Source: Alphaproteobacteria bacterium
Lineage (GTDB): Bacteria > Pseudomonadota > Alphaproteobacteria > UBA6615
DNA length: 38,265 bases
Reading direction: 5' to 3'
Assembly: GCA_009691025.1 (NCBI GenBank)
Contig: SHWB01000016.1
Coordinates: 1-38,265 of the forward strand
The position numbers and the translations under genes were made by a program. Below, piece after piece: positions 14,566-26,143 of this stretch. The notes beneath the pieces were generated by a model. The model worked only from the letters and a program-made list of their open reading frames with translations, ran no database searches and had not been told where the DNA came from. Each line of letters opens with the position of its first letter. The stretch's first letter is position 1.

Positions 14566-15064
14566 ACTCGTCGCGCAGCACCGACACCAGGATGCGGTCG
14601 ACCCAGCTGCCGCGCCGGAAGGCGTCGGCCCGCAACCGGCCCTCGACGGTGAAGCCGGCATTGGCGTGGACGCGAGCCGAGGCGAAATTGGGTTCGAGGT
14701 AGTCCGAGATCACCTTGCGCAGGCCGAGCACGGCAAAGCCGTAGTCGAGAACCTGTCGCGTGACCGCCGTGCCGAGGCCCTGGCCCCATAGGTCGCGGCG
14801 CCCGATGATGATAAAGAAACGGGCCTGCCCGCGCACGAGGTCGGGGTCGTCGATCCCGGCGAGCCCGGCGAAGCCGCCGGCCGCGTCGATCGCCCAGTGG
14901 CACCAGCCGCGCCGAAGCACGAAGTCCTCGACCGCAGCGGTCGAGACCGGCCTCTGGCACGCATCCTCCAGCCACACCGCCACCTCCGGATCGGCGAGGA
15001 AATAGTAGTATGGAACAATGTCGGCGGCGGCCGGCGGGCGCAGCGCGTAGGGCGGTGGCGTCAT
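14546..15064 (-). CDS. GNAT-family N-acetyltransferase (RimJ/RimL-like)
   Basis: This is a 172-residue cytosolic acetyltransferase. It begins MTPPPYALRPPAAADI, has the acetyl-CoA-binding region IIIGRRDLWGQGLGTAVTRQ (R/Q-x2-G-x-G/A type: WGQGLG), and the RimJ/RimL-like end YLEPNFASARVHANAGFTVEG. These enzymes transfer acetyl groups to protein N-termini, amino sugars or small amines. The ATG at 15062-15064 is the likely start; the frame stays open further upstream, but that part is Arg/Ser-rich with no homology signs. It is convergent with, and overlaps, the transporter-sirtuin gene. An acetyltransferase next to a deacylase is noteworthy, but it is on the other strand and may be unrelated. Confidence 0.85.
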   Translation of the reverse strand: MTPPPYALRPPAAADIVPYYYFLADPEVAVWLEDACQRPVSTAAVEDFVLRRGWCHWAIDAAGGFAGLAGIDDPDLVRGQARFFIIIGRRDLWGQGLGTAVTRQVLDYGFAVLGLRKVISDYLEPNFASARVHANAGFTVEGRLRADAFRRGSWVDRILVSVLRDEFMAGRP

Positions 15065-15147
15065 GGGGCGGGCTCCTCGGCGGCCAGAGTAAGGCAAATT
15101 CCGCCCCGGCGGAAAGCGGGGGATGCCCGGGGAGGCCGGGTGCGCCT

Positions 15148-15615
15148 CTCCTCCAGTCGCTCCTGGCGCGCTACCCGAGCGTGCTCGCCGGCGACCAGAT
15201 CGACCCCGGGGCGCCGCGGCGCTGGCTGCTGATCGCGCGCGAGATGGCGGTGCCGGGCGAGGAGGACGGCAGCGGCCGCTGATCGATCGACCACCTGTTC
15301 CTCGACCAGGAGGCAGTGCCAACCCTCGTCGAGGTCAAGCGCAGCACCGACACCCACATCCACCGCGAGGTCGTCGGCCAGATGCTCGACTATGCCGCCA
15401 GTGCCGCGCGCTACTGGACGCTGGAGAGCGTGATGGGCGCGTGCGGGCGCGCCGGCCAGTCGACCGACGAGCGCCTCAGTGCCTTCCTCGGCGAGGACGG
15501 CGACGCCGAAGCCTTCTGGCAGACGCTCAAGACCAACCTGCAGGCCGGCCGCATGCGCCTCGTCTTAGTCGCCGGCGAACTGCCGCAGGACCGAGCTCGC
15601 GCTTGCCGGGTTCAC
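15148..15615 (+). pseudogene. Broken PD-(D/E)xK nuclease-like (DUF91/DUF4268-type) hypothetical gene
   Basis: A recognisable coding frame runs LLQSLLARYPSVLAGDQID, then SIDHLFLDQ, then VEVKRSTDTHIHREVVGQML, DYAASAARYW and MRLVLVAGELPQ. The D...EVK spacing is that of PD-(D/E)xK-fold proteins. An in-frame TGA at 15280-15282 falls where GR-x-SIDHLFLD would normally have Trp (TGG to TGA). The N-terminal codons are missing or degraded, and past ELPQ the reading frame is lost just before mobile-element fragments begin. The gene is therefore decayed at both ends and in the middle. The family call is by pattern recall only. Confidence 0.6.
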
Positions 15616-15677
15616 CTAATAGGCGAGAGCACCGAACCCTCCGCGAACTGTGACTTCAGCCGTGCAGGAGAGACAGC

Positions 15678-15925
15678 ATGAAATCGCACAACGCCGACTA
15701 CGAGCGCCTCAAGCGGCGGTACATCACCTATCTGAAGGAGGCACGGGGACACAGCGAAGCGTCGATCGATGCGGTGGCCATGGCACTGCACCGCTTCGAG
15801 TGCGAGACGAGTTCCCGCGACTTCGGCGCGTTCCTCCTCGAACAGGCCGCGACGTTCAAACGCCATCTCGCCGAGCAGAAGAACGCCAGGACCGGAAAGC
15901 CGTTGAGCAAGGCGACGCTGAACTC
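15678..15925 (+). pseudogene. 5' fragment of a tyrosine recombinase (site-specific integrase)
   Basis: The frame from ATG 15678 reads MKSHNADYERLKRRYITYLK, with SEASIDAVAMALHRFE, FKRHLAEQKNARTG and PLSKATLNS. This is the SAM-like, core-binding N-terminal domain of phage-type integrases common in alphaproteobacteria. It ends abruptly around 15920-15926, where the sequence changes to an IS630 transposase tail in another frame. The catalytic domain with the R-H-R-Y residues is absent, so the fragment cannot recombine DNA. It lies on the 3' side of tRNA-Lys, a usual integration site for such elements. Confidence 0.7.
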
Positions 15926-16117
15926 CGCTTCCTGCCGCCCTACAGCCCCGACTTCAATCCGATCGAGATGGCCTTCGCCAAGATCAAGGCGTTGCTGAAG
16001 AAGGCCGGCGCACGCACCATCACCTACCTCTGGGACGCCATCGCCAGCGCCATCGACACTATCACACCACGCGACTGCGGCGGCTTCTTTGCCGCCAGCG
16101 GCTATGATCCAGAATGA
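15918..16117 (+). mobile_element. 3' remnant of an IS630-family transposase
   Basis: The frame reads ELRFLPPYSPDFNPIEMAFA, then KIKALLKKAGARTI and a C-terminal helix ending GYDPE and TGA at 16115-16117. PPYSPDxNPIE is the hallmark of the last catalytic region of IS630/Tc1-type transposases, with the third acidic residue E in NPIE. The first two catalytic Asp and the N-terminal DNA-binding part are missing. Shortly after the stop, GGAAAACGCGCTAA (about 16120-16133) could be the right inverted end with a TA target; no left partner was found. The fragment is fused to the integrase piece. Confidence 0.75.
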
Positions 16118-16191
16118 TCGGAAAACGCGCTAATTGGTTGCTATTTAAATTTTGAGAGAGCGACCGACTTGCCGTAACCCCTTGAAAAAAT

Positions 16192-16267
<76 letters not shown>

Positions 16268-16375
16268 CCACGGGGTGCGGGGATATAGCAGGCAACACCC
16301 GCAGTGTCGATACCGACGGCCGGGGGTTGCGCCCCGCCAGTGCCGCCGCGCGCCGGCCCGTGGCGAGGCCCCCGC

Positions 16376-17518
16376 TCAGCTGCCGCCGCGGCGGTTGATC
16401 CAGATGTTCCTGTGGGTGTGGCAGCACATCACGAGGCCCAGCGCGAACAGCACCGCCAGCATCGCCGTGCCGCCATAGGAGATCAGCGGCAACGGCACGC
16501 CAACCACCGGCACGACCCCCATCACCATGGCGATGTTGACGAAGACGTAGAGGAAGAAATTGGCCGTCAGGCCCATCGCCAGCATGCGGGCGAAATGGCT
16601 GCGGGCGAGCAGGGCGATGGCGACGCCCCAGGCCATGATCAGCGCATAGAGCACGACCAGCCCGAGCGCGCCGACCAGCCCCAGCTCCTCGGCCAGCATG
16701 GTGAAGATGAAGTCGGTATGCTTTTCGGGCAGGAAATTGAGGTGGCTCTGCGTGCCGGCGAGGAAGCCCTTGCCGAACATCCCGCCCGAGCCGAGCGCGA
16801 TCTTCGACTGCAGGATGTGATAGCCGGCGCCGAGGGGGTCGCTACCGGGATCGAGAAAGGTCAGCACGCGCTGCTTCTGGTATTCGCGCAGGAAGCCCCA
16901 GGCCACCGGCACCGCCGCCGCTGCGCCGGCGATCAGCGCCGCGAACAGCCAGAACCGCACGCCGGCCAGCCACATCATCGCGCCGCCGACCATCACCAGC
17001 ACCATGGCCGTGCCGAGGTCGGGCTGGCGCATCACCAGCGCGGTCGGCGCCAACACCACGGCGAGCGGCACGAGCAGCGTGCGCGGGAGATTGACGTCCT
17101 CCACATCGACGCAATGGAAATGGCGCGCCAGCAGCAGCACGACGGCGATCTTCATCGTCTCAGACGGCTGCAATTGCAGCACGCCGAAATCGAGCCAGCG
17201 CTGCGCGCCGCCGGCGATATCGCCGATGATCTCGACCGCGACGAGCAGGACCAGGTTGATCGCGTAGAACGGCCAGGCCGCCTTGAGCCAGAAGCGGAGT
17301 TCGACCAGCGCGACGCCGATCATCATCGCCACGCCAATGGCGAAGCGCACCATCTGGCGGCCCGCCCATGGCTCGAGGCTGGCGTTGGCGGCCGAATAGA
17401 GCATGGCGAATCCTAAGCTGGCCGTCGTCGTAACCAGCAGCACAAGGCCCCAGTTGAGGCGCAGTATCTTCTCGCGCAGCGTCGGCTCGCTGCCACTGAA
17501 GCCGCCGTCGTAGCTCAT
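16376..17518 (-). CDS. rodA: Rod shape-determining peptidoglycan polymerase RodA
   Basis: This is a 380-residue SEDS-family glycosyltransferase that polymerises lipid II in the elongasome. About ten membrane helices are visible. Family motifs include GAQRWLDFGVLQLQPSE, the RQPDLGTAMV loop with the conserved Asp, LPEKHTDFIFTMLAEELG, and a C-terminal PLISYGGTAML. Length is normal for RodA. Its ATG overlaps the stop of the penicillin-binding protein gene by four bases (ATGA), so the two are translationally coupled, as expected for partners. It is the last gene of the mre/rod operon. Confidence 0.96.
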   Translation of the reverse strand: MSYDGGFSGSEPTLREKILRLNWGLVLLVTTTASLGFAMLYSAANASLEPWAGRQMVRFAIGVAMMIGVALVELRFWLKAAWPFYAINLVLLVAVEIIGDIAGGAQRWLDFGVLQLQPSETMKIAVVLLLARHFHCVDVEDVNLPRTLLVPLAVVLAPTALVMRQPDLGTAMVLVMVGGAMMWLAGVRFWLFAALIAGAAAAVPVAWGFLREYQKQRVLTFLDPGSDPLGAGYHILQSKIALGSGGMFGKGFLAGTQSHLNFLPEKHTDFIFTMLAEELGLVGALGLVVLYALIMAWGVAIALLARSHFARMLAMGLTANFFLYVFVNIAMVMGVVPVVGVPLPLISYGGTAMLAVLFALGLVMCCHTHRNIWINRRGGS

Positions 17519-19401
17519 GATGGACGATCGTGCGCCGGCAGCGTGGCGACACCCGCGCCCGGCGCTTCGCGCGACGGATAGCGGCGCAGCACTTCGGCCA
17601 TCACGTCGCGGGCGATCGGCGCCGCCACGGCCGAGCCGCCGCCGCCATGCTCGACCACGACGGCGCAGACGTAGCGCGGCGCTGCGACCGGCGCGAAGGC
17701 GACGAAGAGGGCATGGTCGCGATGGCGCCATGGCAGATCGCTGTTCTTGCGCACGCCGGCCAGGCGTTCGGCGCGGGAGATACGGCGTACCTGCGAAGTG
17801 CCCGTCTTGCCGCCCATCAATTGCCCGCCGACATCGAGACGGGCCACGCGGGCGGTGCCCCGCGCCCCGTTGATGACGGCCGCCATGGCGTCGACGACCA
17901 GTGCCAGATTGCGCGGCGCTATGCCGAGGGAGGGCGCCTCGGCCGACAGCCGCGCGGCGAGCGCCCGCCCCTGCACGACGTCCCGCGCGACATGCGGTAC
18001 CACGGCACGTCCGCCATTGACGATGCGCGCGGTCATAACCGCGAGCTGCAGCGGCGTGGTCACGATATAGCCCTGGCCGATACCGGCGACCAGCGTCTCG
18101 CCCAGCACCCAGCCCTGGCCCAGCGTCGCGGTCTTCCAGGCGCGCGTCGGGATCAGGCCGGCGCGCTCGCCCGGCAGGTCGAAGCCGAGGCGGCGTCCGA
18201 GGCCGAGCTTGGTAGCCATGGCGGCGATGCGATCGATCCCAACCCGGCGCGCCGTCTCGTAGAAATACACGTCGCAGGATTCGGCGATGCCGCGCGCGAG
18301 GTCGACGCTGCCGTGGCCGTGCTCGCGCCAGCAATGGAACTTGCCGTCCCCCAGCTCCATGTAGCCCGGGCAATAGAACTGGGTCTGCGCGTCGACCGCG
18401 CCGGCTTCGAGCGCGGCCAGCGCCACCACCATCTTGAAGGTCGAACCGGGCGCGAACTCGCCCGCCACAGCCTTGTTGCGCAGCGGCGCCCGTTCGTCGT
18501 CGGCAAGCGCCGACCATTCGGCCGGCGTCAGTCCCTGAACGAAGGCGTTGGGGTCGTAGGACGGCGTGGAGGCGAGGGCCAGCACGGCGCCCGTCGCCGC
18601 TTCCATAACGACCACCGCGCCGGACTCCTCTCCGATCCGGGCCGTCGCCGTCCGCTGCAGCGCCGCGTCGAGCGTCAGCACCACATCCTGACCCGGCTCG
18701 CTTTCGCGGCGGTCGAGTTCGCGGATGATGCGGCCGAGCGCGTTGACCTCGAGCTGGCTCGCCCCCGCACGCCCGCGCAGCGCAGCATCGAACTGACGCT
18801 CGATGCCGTTGCGGCCGATGCGGAAGCCCGGCAAATCGAGCAGCGGGTCGCCGTCCATGTCTTCTTGAGCCACGGCGGCGACATAGCCGAGGATATGCGC
18901 CATCTTGGCGCCCGACGGATAGGCGCGGAGTTCACCGACCTCGATCGACACGCCGGGCAGATCCGGTGCGTTGACCTCGACTAGCGCCACCTCGTCCCAG
19001 CTCAGATATTCGCGCACCGTCACGGGGACGAATTTCCGCTTGCGCCGGATCTCGCGCAGGATCCGCACCCGCTCGTCGTCCGACAGCGACACGAGGCGCG
19101 ACAGCCGGCCGAGCGTGTCGGCGACGTCCGGAGAGTTCTCGGCCGTCACAACGACGCGGTAGTTGCGCTGGTTGACCGCCAGCGGCACGCCGAAGCGGTC
19201 GAGGATGCGTCCGCGCGACGGCGCAAGAAGGCGCAGATTGATGCGATTCTCTTCGGCGAGCGTCTGGTACTTGCGCGATTCGACGACTTGCATCTGGTAC
19301 ATCCGCGCGGCCAGACCGCCGAGCAGCAGCAACTGGCCGCCGGCCAGCAGTGCCGCGCGCCGGGTGAAGACGCGCTGGCGGTCGTTGTCGCGACGCTGCA
19401 T
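17515..19401 (-). CDS. mrdA: Penicillin-binding protein 2 (elongation transpeptidase)
   Basis: This is a 628-residue class B PBP that cross-links peptidoglycan with RodA. It has a short basic cytosolic tail (MQRRDNDRQRVFTRR), one membrane anchor, the PBP dimerisation region with RGRILDRFGVPLA, and a transpeptidase domain. The catalytic motifs are intact: S320-x-x-K323 (GSTFK), S375-C-D377 and K532-T-G. The C-terminus ends in a short Pro-rich tail. The start at 19401 touches the mreD stop (one-base overlap), and the 3' end overlaps rodA, consistent with one operon. Confidence 0.96.
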   Translation of the reverse strand: MQRRDNDRQRVFTRRAALLAGGQLLLLGGLAARMYQMQVVESRKYQTLAEENRINLRLLAPSRGRILDRFGVPLAVNQRNYRVVVTAENSPDVADTLGRLSRLVSLSDDERVRILREIRRKRKFVPVTVREYLSWDEVALVEVNAPDLPGVSIEVGELRAYPSGAKMAHILGYVAAVAQEDMDGDPLLDLPGFRIGRNGIERQFDAALRGRAGASQLEVNALGRIIRELDRRESEPGQDVVLTLDAALQRTATARIGEESGAVVVMEAATGAVLALASTPSYDPNAFVQGLTPAEWSALADDERAPLRNKAVAGEFAPGSTFKMVVALAALEAGAVDAQTQFYCPGYMELGDGKFHCWREHGHGSVDLARGIAESCDVYFYETARRVGIDRIAAMATKLGLGRRLGFDLPGERAGLIPTRAWKTATLGQGWVLGETLVAGIGQGYIVTTPLQLAVMTARIVNGGRAVVPHVARDVVQGRALAARLSAEAPSLGIAPRNLALVVDAMAAVINGARGTARVARLDVGGQLMGGKTGTSQVRRISRAERLAGVRKNSDLPWRHRDHALFVAFAPVAAPRYVCAVVVEHGGGGSAVAAPIARDVMAEVLRRYPSREAPGAGVATLPAHDRPS

Positions 19402-19925
19402 CAGCGTCGGCCGGCGCCAACCAGCGCGCGCTGCAGGCGCACCAGCACGAAGGTGGCGAGCGGGAACGCGGCGATCGTCAGGCAGGTCGTGGCCAGCGTC
19501 GCCAGCGGCGCCAGCACGGCACCGCGCAGCAGCGAGGCGATAACCCAGGTGCCCGCCTGCGCCGCCACCGCGACCATGGCGAAGCAGCTCCAGAACAGCC
19601 AGAACGGGCGGCCGGCGATGAAGCGGCGCTGGTCGAGCATGGCGGCATGGACCAGCAGGTAGACCAGCGCATGGACGCCGAAAGGCAGCCCCGACAACGC
19701 ATCGACGACGAGGCCCAGCGCAAACACCACCACGCGCGGCAGCAGGTCGGGACGGAGCACCACCCAGTAATAGATAGCCATGAGCCCGAAGGCCGGCATG
19801 ACGGTGGCGAGCCCGGCGACCGGCATCGGCAGAACGGAGAGGAGCGCTAGCATCAGCACGCTTGCCGCCGGCACGATTCCGCGCGACAGCCGTTCGAACT
19901 GGGCGGCGATTTCGCCCGGGTTCAT
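19401..19925 (-). CDS. mreD: Rod shape-determining protein MreD
   Basis: This is a 174-residue inner-membrane protein with five or six predicted helices. It carries the MreD-like segment LVVDALSGLPFGVHALVYLL, where the G/D-rich loop is the best-conserved part of this otherwise variable family. It lies between mreC and the PBP2 gene with four-base and one-base overlaps, which makes the assignment firm despite low sequence conservation. MreD links MreC and the cell-wall enzymes to MreB filaments. Confidence 0.92.
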   Translation of the reverse strand: MNPGEIAAQFERLSRGIVPAASVLMLALLSVLPMPVAGLATVMPAFGLMAIYYWVVLRPDLLPRVVVFALGLVVDALSGLPFGVHALVYLLVHAAMLDQRRFIAGRPFWLFWSCFAMVAVAAQAGTWVIASLLRGAVLAPLATLATTCLTIAAFPLATFVLVRLQRALVGAGRR

Positions 19926-20824
19926 TTCGACGGCGCTGGCGACGGCCCGTCGCGCGCCGGCATGCGCTCGGGCGGCGGCAACACGCCGTCGAGCCCGTAA
20001 TCGAGCACCATGGCCTCGTCCAGGCGGGCAAAATTCACCAGTGGCTCGACGCTGATGCGCCCCTCGGCGACGTCAGCCACGGCGCCAACCACGAGGCCAC
20101 GCGGGAACAGGCCGCCATCGCCGGACGTCACGATCCTGTCGCCGGGCGATATCGGCGCGGTCGATGTCAAATAGAGCAACTTGGGCTGGCGCGTGTTGTC
20201 GCCGGCCAGCACCGCGCGGTCGCCCGTCGACAGCACGATCACCGGCACACGCGAATTGATGTCCGTCAGCAGCAGGATGCGGGCCGAACGCTCGCCGACG
20301 GCAACGACGCGGCCGACCAGCCCACCCTGCGCCACCACTGCCTGGCCGCGGCGCACGAAGTCGCGTTTGCCGGCATTGACCAGCACACTGTGGAAGAAGG
20401 CGCCTCCGGCATCGGCGACCACGCGCGCCGAGACCATGTTGGGCGTATTGTCAGGCACATGCGAGAGCTGAGCGCGCAGCGTGGCGTTCTCCAGCTCCAG
20501 CTGAAGCGCGAGGTCGACCCAGCGCGCCAGTTCGGCGTTCTCGCGCCGCAGGCGGGCATTGTCGGCATAGGTGAGAAACAAATTCTCGACCGCGTCGATC
20601 GCTTCTCCGGCCGATTGCGCCGGTCGCGACAGGGCGTAGAGCACGGGGACGAAGTCGTCGACTATGGCGAGGCGGGCCCGCTCGACGGCGGCGGTCTCGG
20701 CCTTCGACAAAAGCATCAGCGCGAAGGCCAGTGCCACCAGGGCAAGGAAGGCGAAGCGCTGCACCCAGACGCGAAGCGGGACCGCCAGTCCGACGATGCT
20801 GAGGTTCCCCCCTCGCGACGCCAC
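19922..20824 (-). CDS. mreC: Rod shape-determining protein MreC
   Basis: This is a 300-residue bitopic protein with one N-terminal membrane helix (about residues 22-40), a coiled-coil stretch with ADNARLRRENAELARWVDLA, and the periplasmic beta-rich domain (SARVVADAG, LVGRVVAVG, RILLLTD, PGDRIVTSG, FPRGLVVG). A Pro-rich tail closes it. MreC scaffolds PBP2-RodA in the elongasome. It is 45 bases downstream of mreB and overlaps mreD by four bases. The ATG at 20824 follows a GAGG-type ribosome site. Confidence 0.95.
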   Translation of the reverse strand: MASRGGNLSIVGLAVPLRVWVQRFAFLALVALAFALMLLSKAETAAVERARLAIVDDFVPVLYALSRPAQSAGEAIDAVENLFLTYADNARLRRENAELARWVDLALQLELENATLRAQLSHVPDNTPNMVSARVVADAGGAFFHSVLVNAGKRDFVRRGQAVVAQGGLVGRVVAVGERSARILLLTDINSRVPVIVLSTGDRAVLAGDNTRQPKLLYLTSTAPISPGDRIVTSGDGGLFPRGLVVGAVADVAEGRISVEPLVNFARLDEAMVLDYGLDGVLPPPERMPARDGPSPAPSK

Positions 20825-20869
20825 CTCGTCCCCCTCTGGCCTGCGCCGGCGCTACGGCCGGCCGCCGGC

Positions 20870-23645
<2,776 letters not shown>

Positions 23646-23678
23646 GTCGTGGGGTCCTTTCGCGAAGTCTCTGCTCTC

Positions 23679-23748
23679 AGGTGCTTAGCGGCTTTCCCCT
23701 GACCATCCTGCCTCGCAGATAGAGGACCACGGACGCTCAGGGGCACCT
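23679..23748 (-). promoter_or_regulatory. Nested inverted repeat in the leuA leader
   Basis: In the 441-base gap before leuA, AGGTGC at 23679-23684 pairs with GCACCT at 23743-23748, and inside it CCCTGA at 23697-23702 pairs with TCAGGG at 23737-23742. The two stems stack directly on one side. The base of this structure is about 34 bases upstream of the leuA start in transcript order. The stop codon of a short Leu-rich frame falls in the upstream arm, as in peptide-type attenuators. The rest of the gap (to 24086) holds an AT-richer stretch near 23,995-24,045 that may contain the promoter. Confidence 0.35.
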
Positions 23749-23832
23749 AAGTCGCAGGGCCGCACCCCGGGCGGCGGCGCGCAGCGCCCGCAGGGTCGAC
23801 AGCGGCAAAAAGGCCCCGTCCCGGCGCGCCAT
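23737..23832 (-). CDS. Possible leuA leader peptide (31 codons), low confidence
   Basis: A short frame from ATG 23830-23832 reads MARRDGAFLPLSTLRALR, with a tail AALRLRCP and TGA at 23737-23739. Six of 31 residues are Leu, mostly CTG. It ends inside the upstream arm of the leader hairpin before leuA, which would allow leucine-dependent translation to control the fold. No strong ribosome site precedes this ATG. A longer in-frame start at 23901 gives 54 residues. It may be chance coding in GC-rich DNA. Confidence 0.22.
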   Translation of the reverse strand: MARRDGAFLPLSTLRALRAAARGAALRLRCP

Positions 23833-24086
23833 GTGCGTCGGGCAGGATCCCATAGCTGCGGTCATCCTGCGGATCACCTCGCCATCCTCGCTTCGGGTCA
23901 TGGCGCTTTCGTGGCGCGAACGCCAGCTTCGGCAACCATGGTTAACAACCCCCCAAAGCCCGCCCGTTGCCTGACCGGACACAGATGGCTAACCTGCCCT
24001 GATTTAGGGTATTTACGGCCTATTCCGCAACGTATTTCGCAGCCAGGCGGGGTTTTCGCGGCCCGGCTGCGCCAGTCGATTCGCGA

Positions 24087-25064
24087 TCAGCGTTCCAACC
24101 AGCCTCGCAGCCACGCAACAAATACGGGTATTCCATCGTCGATCGTCGTCTTAGGAGAGAAACCTAGATCGGCCGTGGAGGCCTCTATGTCGGCATAGGT
24201 CGCCTGCACATCTCCCGGTTGCATCGGCAGGAGTTCGATCCCGGCCTTCCGTCCTACCGCCGCCTCGATCAGGGCGATGAAACGCAACAGCTCCTCGGAA
24301 CGATGGTTGCCGAGATTGTAGAGACGATGCGGCGCCCCCGCCGCCACCGGCGGCCGGTCGAGCGCCGCGACCACGCCGTCGACGATATCGCCGATCCAGG
24401 TGAAGTCGCGCCGCATGTCGCCGCGGTTGAAGACGGGGATCGGCCGGCCGGCGAGGATGCGCTCGGCGAAGATCCAGGCCGACATGTCCGGCCGTCCCCA
24501 CGGGCCATAGACCGTGAAGAAGCGTAGCCCGGTCGCCGGCACGCCATACATGTGGGCGTAGGCGTGGCTCATCAGCTCGTCGGCCTTCTTCGTCGCGGCG
24601 TAGAGCGACACCGGCCGGTCGACCGGGTCGTCGACCGAGAAGGGCAGCTTGGTGTTGCCGCCATAGACCGAAGAGGACGAGGCATAGACGAGGTGACGCA
24701 GCCTCGGCCCCAACGCCCGCGCCGCCTCCAGCACATTGGCGTGGCCAACGAGGTTGGCGGTGACATAGGCGCCGGGATTCTCGATCGAGTAGCGCACGCC
24801 CGCCTGCGCGGCGAGATGGACGATACGATCGACCGCACCGTCGCCGGCAATGGCCACCCCGAGGGCGCCGGCTTCCGCGATGTCGATGCGCTGGAAGCGA
24901 AATCCCTTGCGGCCCTCGAGCCGGGCCAGCCGCGCCTCCTTGAGGTGGACGTCGTAGTAGTCGTTGAGGTTGTCGATGCCGAGCACGGCATCGCCGCGGG
25001 TCAGCAAGGCCTCGGCCACATGCATGCCGATGAAGCCGGCCACTCCGGTCAACAAAACGGTCAA
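24087..25064 (-). CDS. NAD-dependent epimerase, probable UDP-glucuronate 4-epimerase
   Basis: This is a 325-residue extended SDR. The Rossmann motif TGVAGFIG (residues 6-13), HLAAQAGVRYSIENP, the SSSSVYG catalytic Ser/Thr region and Y-A-A-T-K are all present. The YDVHLKEARLARL insert and QAGVRYSxENP are typical of UDP-glucuronate 4-epimerases that make UDP-galacturonate for surface polysaccharides. PGDVQATYAD and a C-terminal G-IPxFVxW support that group over GalE. It appears to stand alone, with an 84-base gap to the next gene upstream. The ATG at 25062-25064 is at the family's normal N-terminus. Confidence 0.88.
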   Translation of the reverse strand: MTVLLTGVAGFIGMHVAEALLTRGDAVLGIDNLNDYYDVHLKEARLARLEGRKGFRFQRIDIAEAGALGVAIAGDGAVDRIVHLAAQAGVRYSIENPGAYVTANLVGHANVLEAARALGPRLRHLVYASSSSVYGGNTKLPFSVDDPVDRPVSLYAATKKADELMSHAYAHMYGVPATGLRFFTVYGPWGRPDMSAWIFAERILAGRPIPVFNRGDMRRDFTWIGDIVDGVVAALDRPPVAAGAPHRLYNLGNHRSEELLRFIALIEAAVGRKAGIELLPMQPGDVQATYADIEASTADLGFSPKTTIDDGIPVFVAWLRGWLER

Positions 25065-25148
25065 CTATGCCTCCGGCCGGCCGCCTGGCCCCTCGCGCCG
25101 GTATAGCGGCCGGCGCCGGCTTGGGGAAGCGGCTCGCCGCGCCCGGCG

Positions 25149-25949
25149 TCAGATGCGTCCGCTGGCGCTTTCCTTCACTCGCAACAGGACTCGCCGATAC
25201 AGGCCGCTGGCGCTGAAGCCGCCATCCACCGGCAGGTCTATGCCGGTGACGAAGCTCGCTTCGTCGCTGGCGAGGAACAGCACGACGGTGGCGATCTCGT
25301 CGGCACTGGCGGCGCGGGCCAGCGGCGTCGCCCAGGCCATCGCCTCGAGGAAATCGTCGGAGCCAGCCACCATCGGCGTCTCGACGATGCCTGGGTGCAC
25401 GGCGTTGACGCGGATGCCCCAGGGCGCGAACTCGTTGGCCGCGCTCTTGGTCAGGCCGCGCACACCCCATTTCGAAACGCTGTAGGCGGTGGCGAAATGG
25501 CCGTTCATGCCGGCCGTCGATCCGGTGTTGACGATGGCACCGCCGCCGGCCGCCTTCATCGCCTGGACCACCGCGCGAATGCCGAGGAATGGGCCGGTCA
25601 GGTTGATGTCCATGAGTCTCTGCCAGTCGGCCATCGGCGTCGTCTCCAGAGTGACGCCGCGCAGCGACACGCCGGCATTGTTGACGAGGATGTGCAGCCC
25701 GCCATGGGTGGCTACTATGGCGTCGACGACGGTCTTCCAGCCGGCCTCGCTGGCAACGTCGAGGTGACGGTACTCGGCCTTGCCTCCGGCATCGCGGATC
25801 GACTGCGCCATGACCTCGCCGGCCTTATCCTGCACGTCGCCGAGCACGACGCGCGCGCCCTCGCTCGCGAACAGGCGCGCCTCCGCGGCGCCCTGCCCGC
25901 TGCTCGCCCCGGTGATCAACGCCGTCTTGCCGGCCAGTCGGTTCCCCAT
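25149..25949 (-). CDS. Short-chain dehydrogenase/reductase (hydroxysteroid-dehydrogenase-like)
   Basis: This is a 266-residue classical SDR with the NAD-binding TGASSGQG (the last Gly of TGxxxGxG kept, Ile/Leu replaced by Gln), D-V after beta-3, NNAG, catalytic Ser in NTGSTAG, and YSVSK. PG-IVETPM and a C-terminal VDGGFSAS fit the 3-alpha/20-beta-hydroxysteroid dehydrogenase-like group. Substrate cannot be told from sequence. I used the ATG at 25947-25949 (MGNRLAGKTALITG); longer readings upstream have no family support. It is divergent from the amidohydrolase gene. Confidence 0.88.
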   Translation of the reverse strand: MGNRLAGKTALITGASSGQGAAEARLFASEGARVVLGDVQDKAGEVMAQSIRDAGGKAEYRHLDVASEAGWKTVVDAIVATHGGLHILVNNAGVSLRGVTLETTPMADWQRLMDINLTGPFLGIRAVVQAMKAAGGGAIVNTGSTAGMNGHFATAYSVSKWGVRGLTKSAANEFAPWGIRVNAVHPGIVETPMVAGSDDFLEAMAWATPLARAASADEIATVVLFLASDEASFVTGIDLPVDGGFSASGLYRRVLLRVKESASGRI

Positions 25950-26143
25950 GTTTTGCCTGCTCCCAGAAGTGCGCCGGGACTGTCGCGCGGGGTCCGGCAA
26001 AATGAAAGCGCCTCGCCCGCTAGCGTTCAGCAGGTGCACAGTCGGCAACGGCAGGCTCGTTTGCCGCGGCCGTTCGCGATAACGTCTCCCCCGACGCGCC
26101 CCATGCGGGCCCGGCAATCACAGGAAACCGGAGAGGCACGCCG

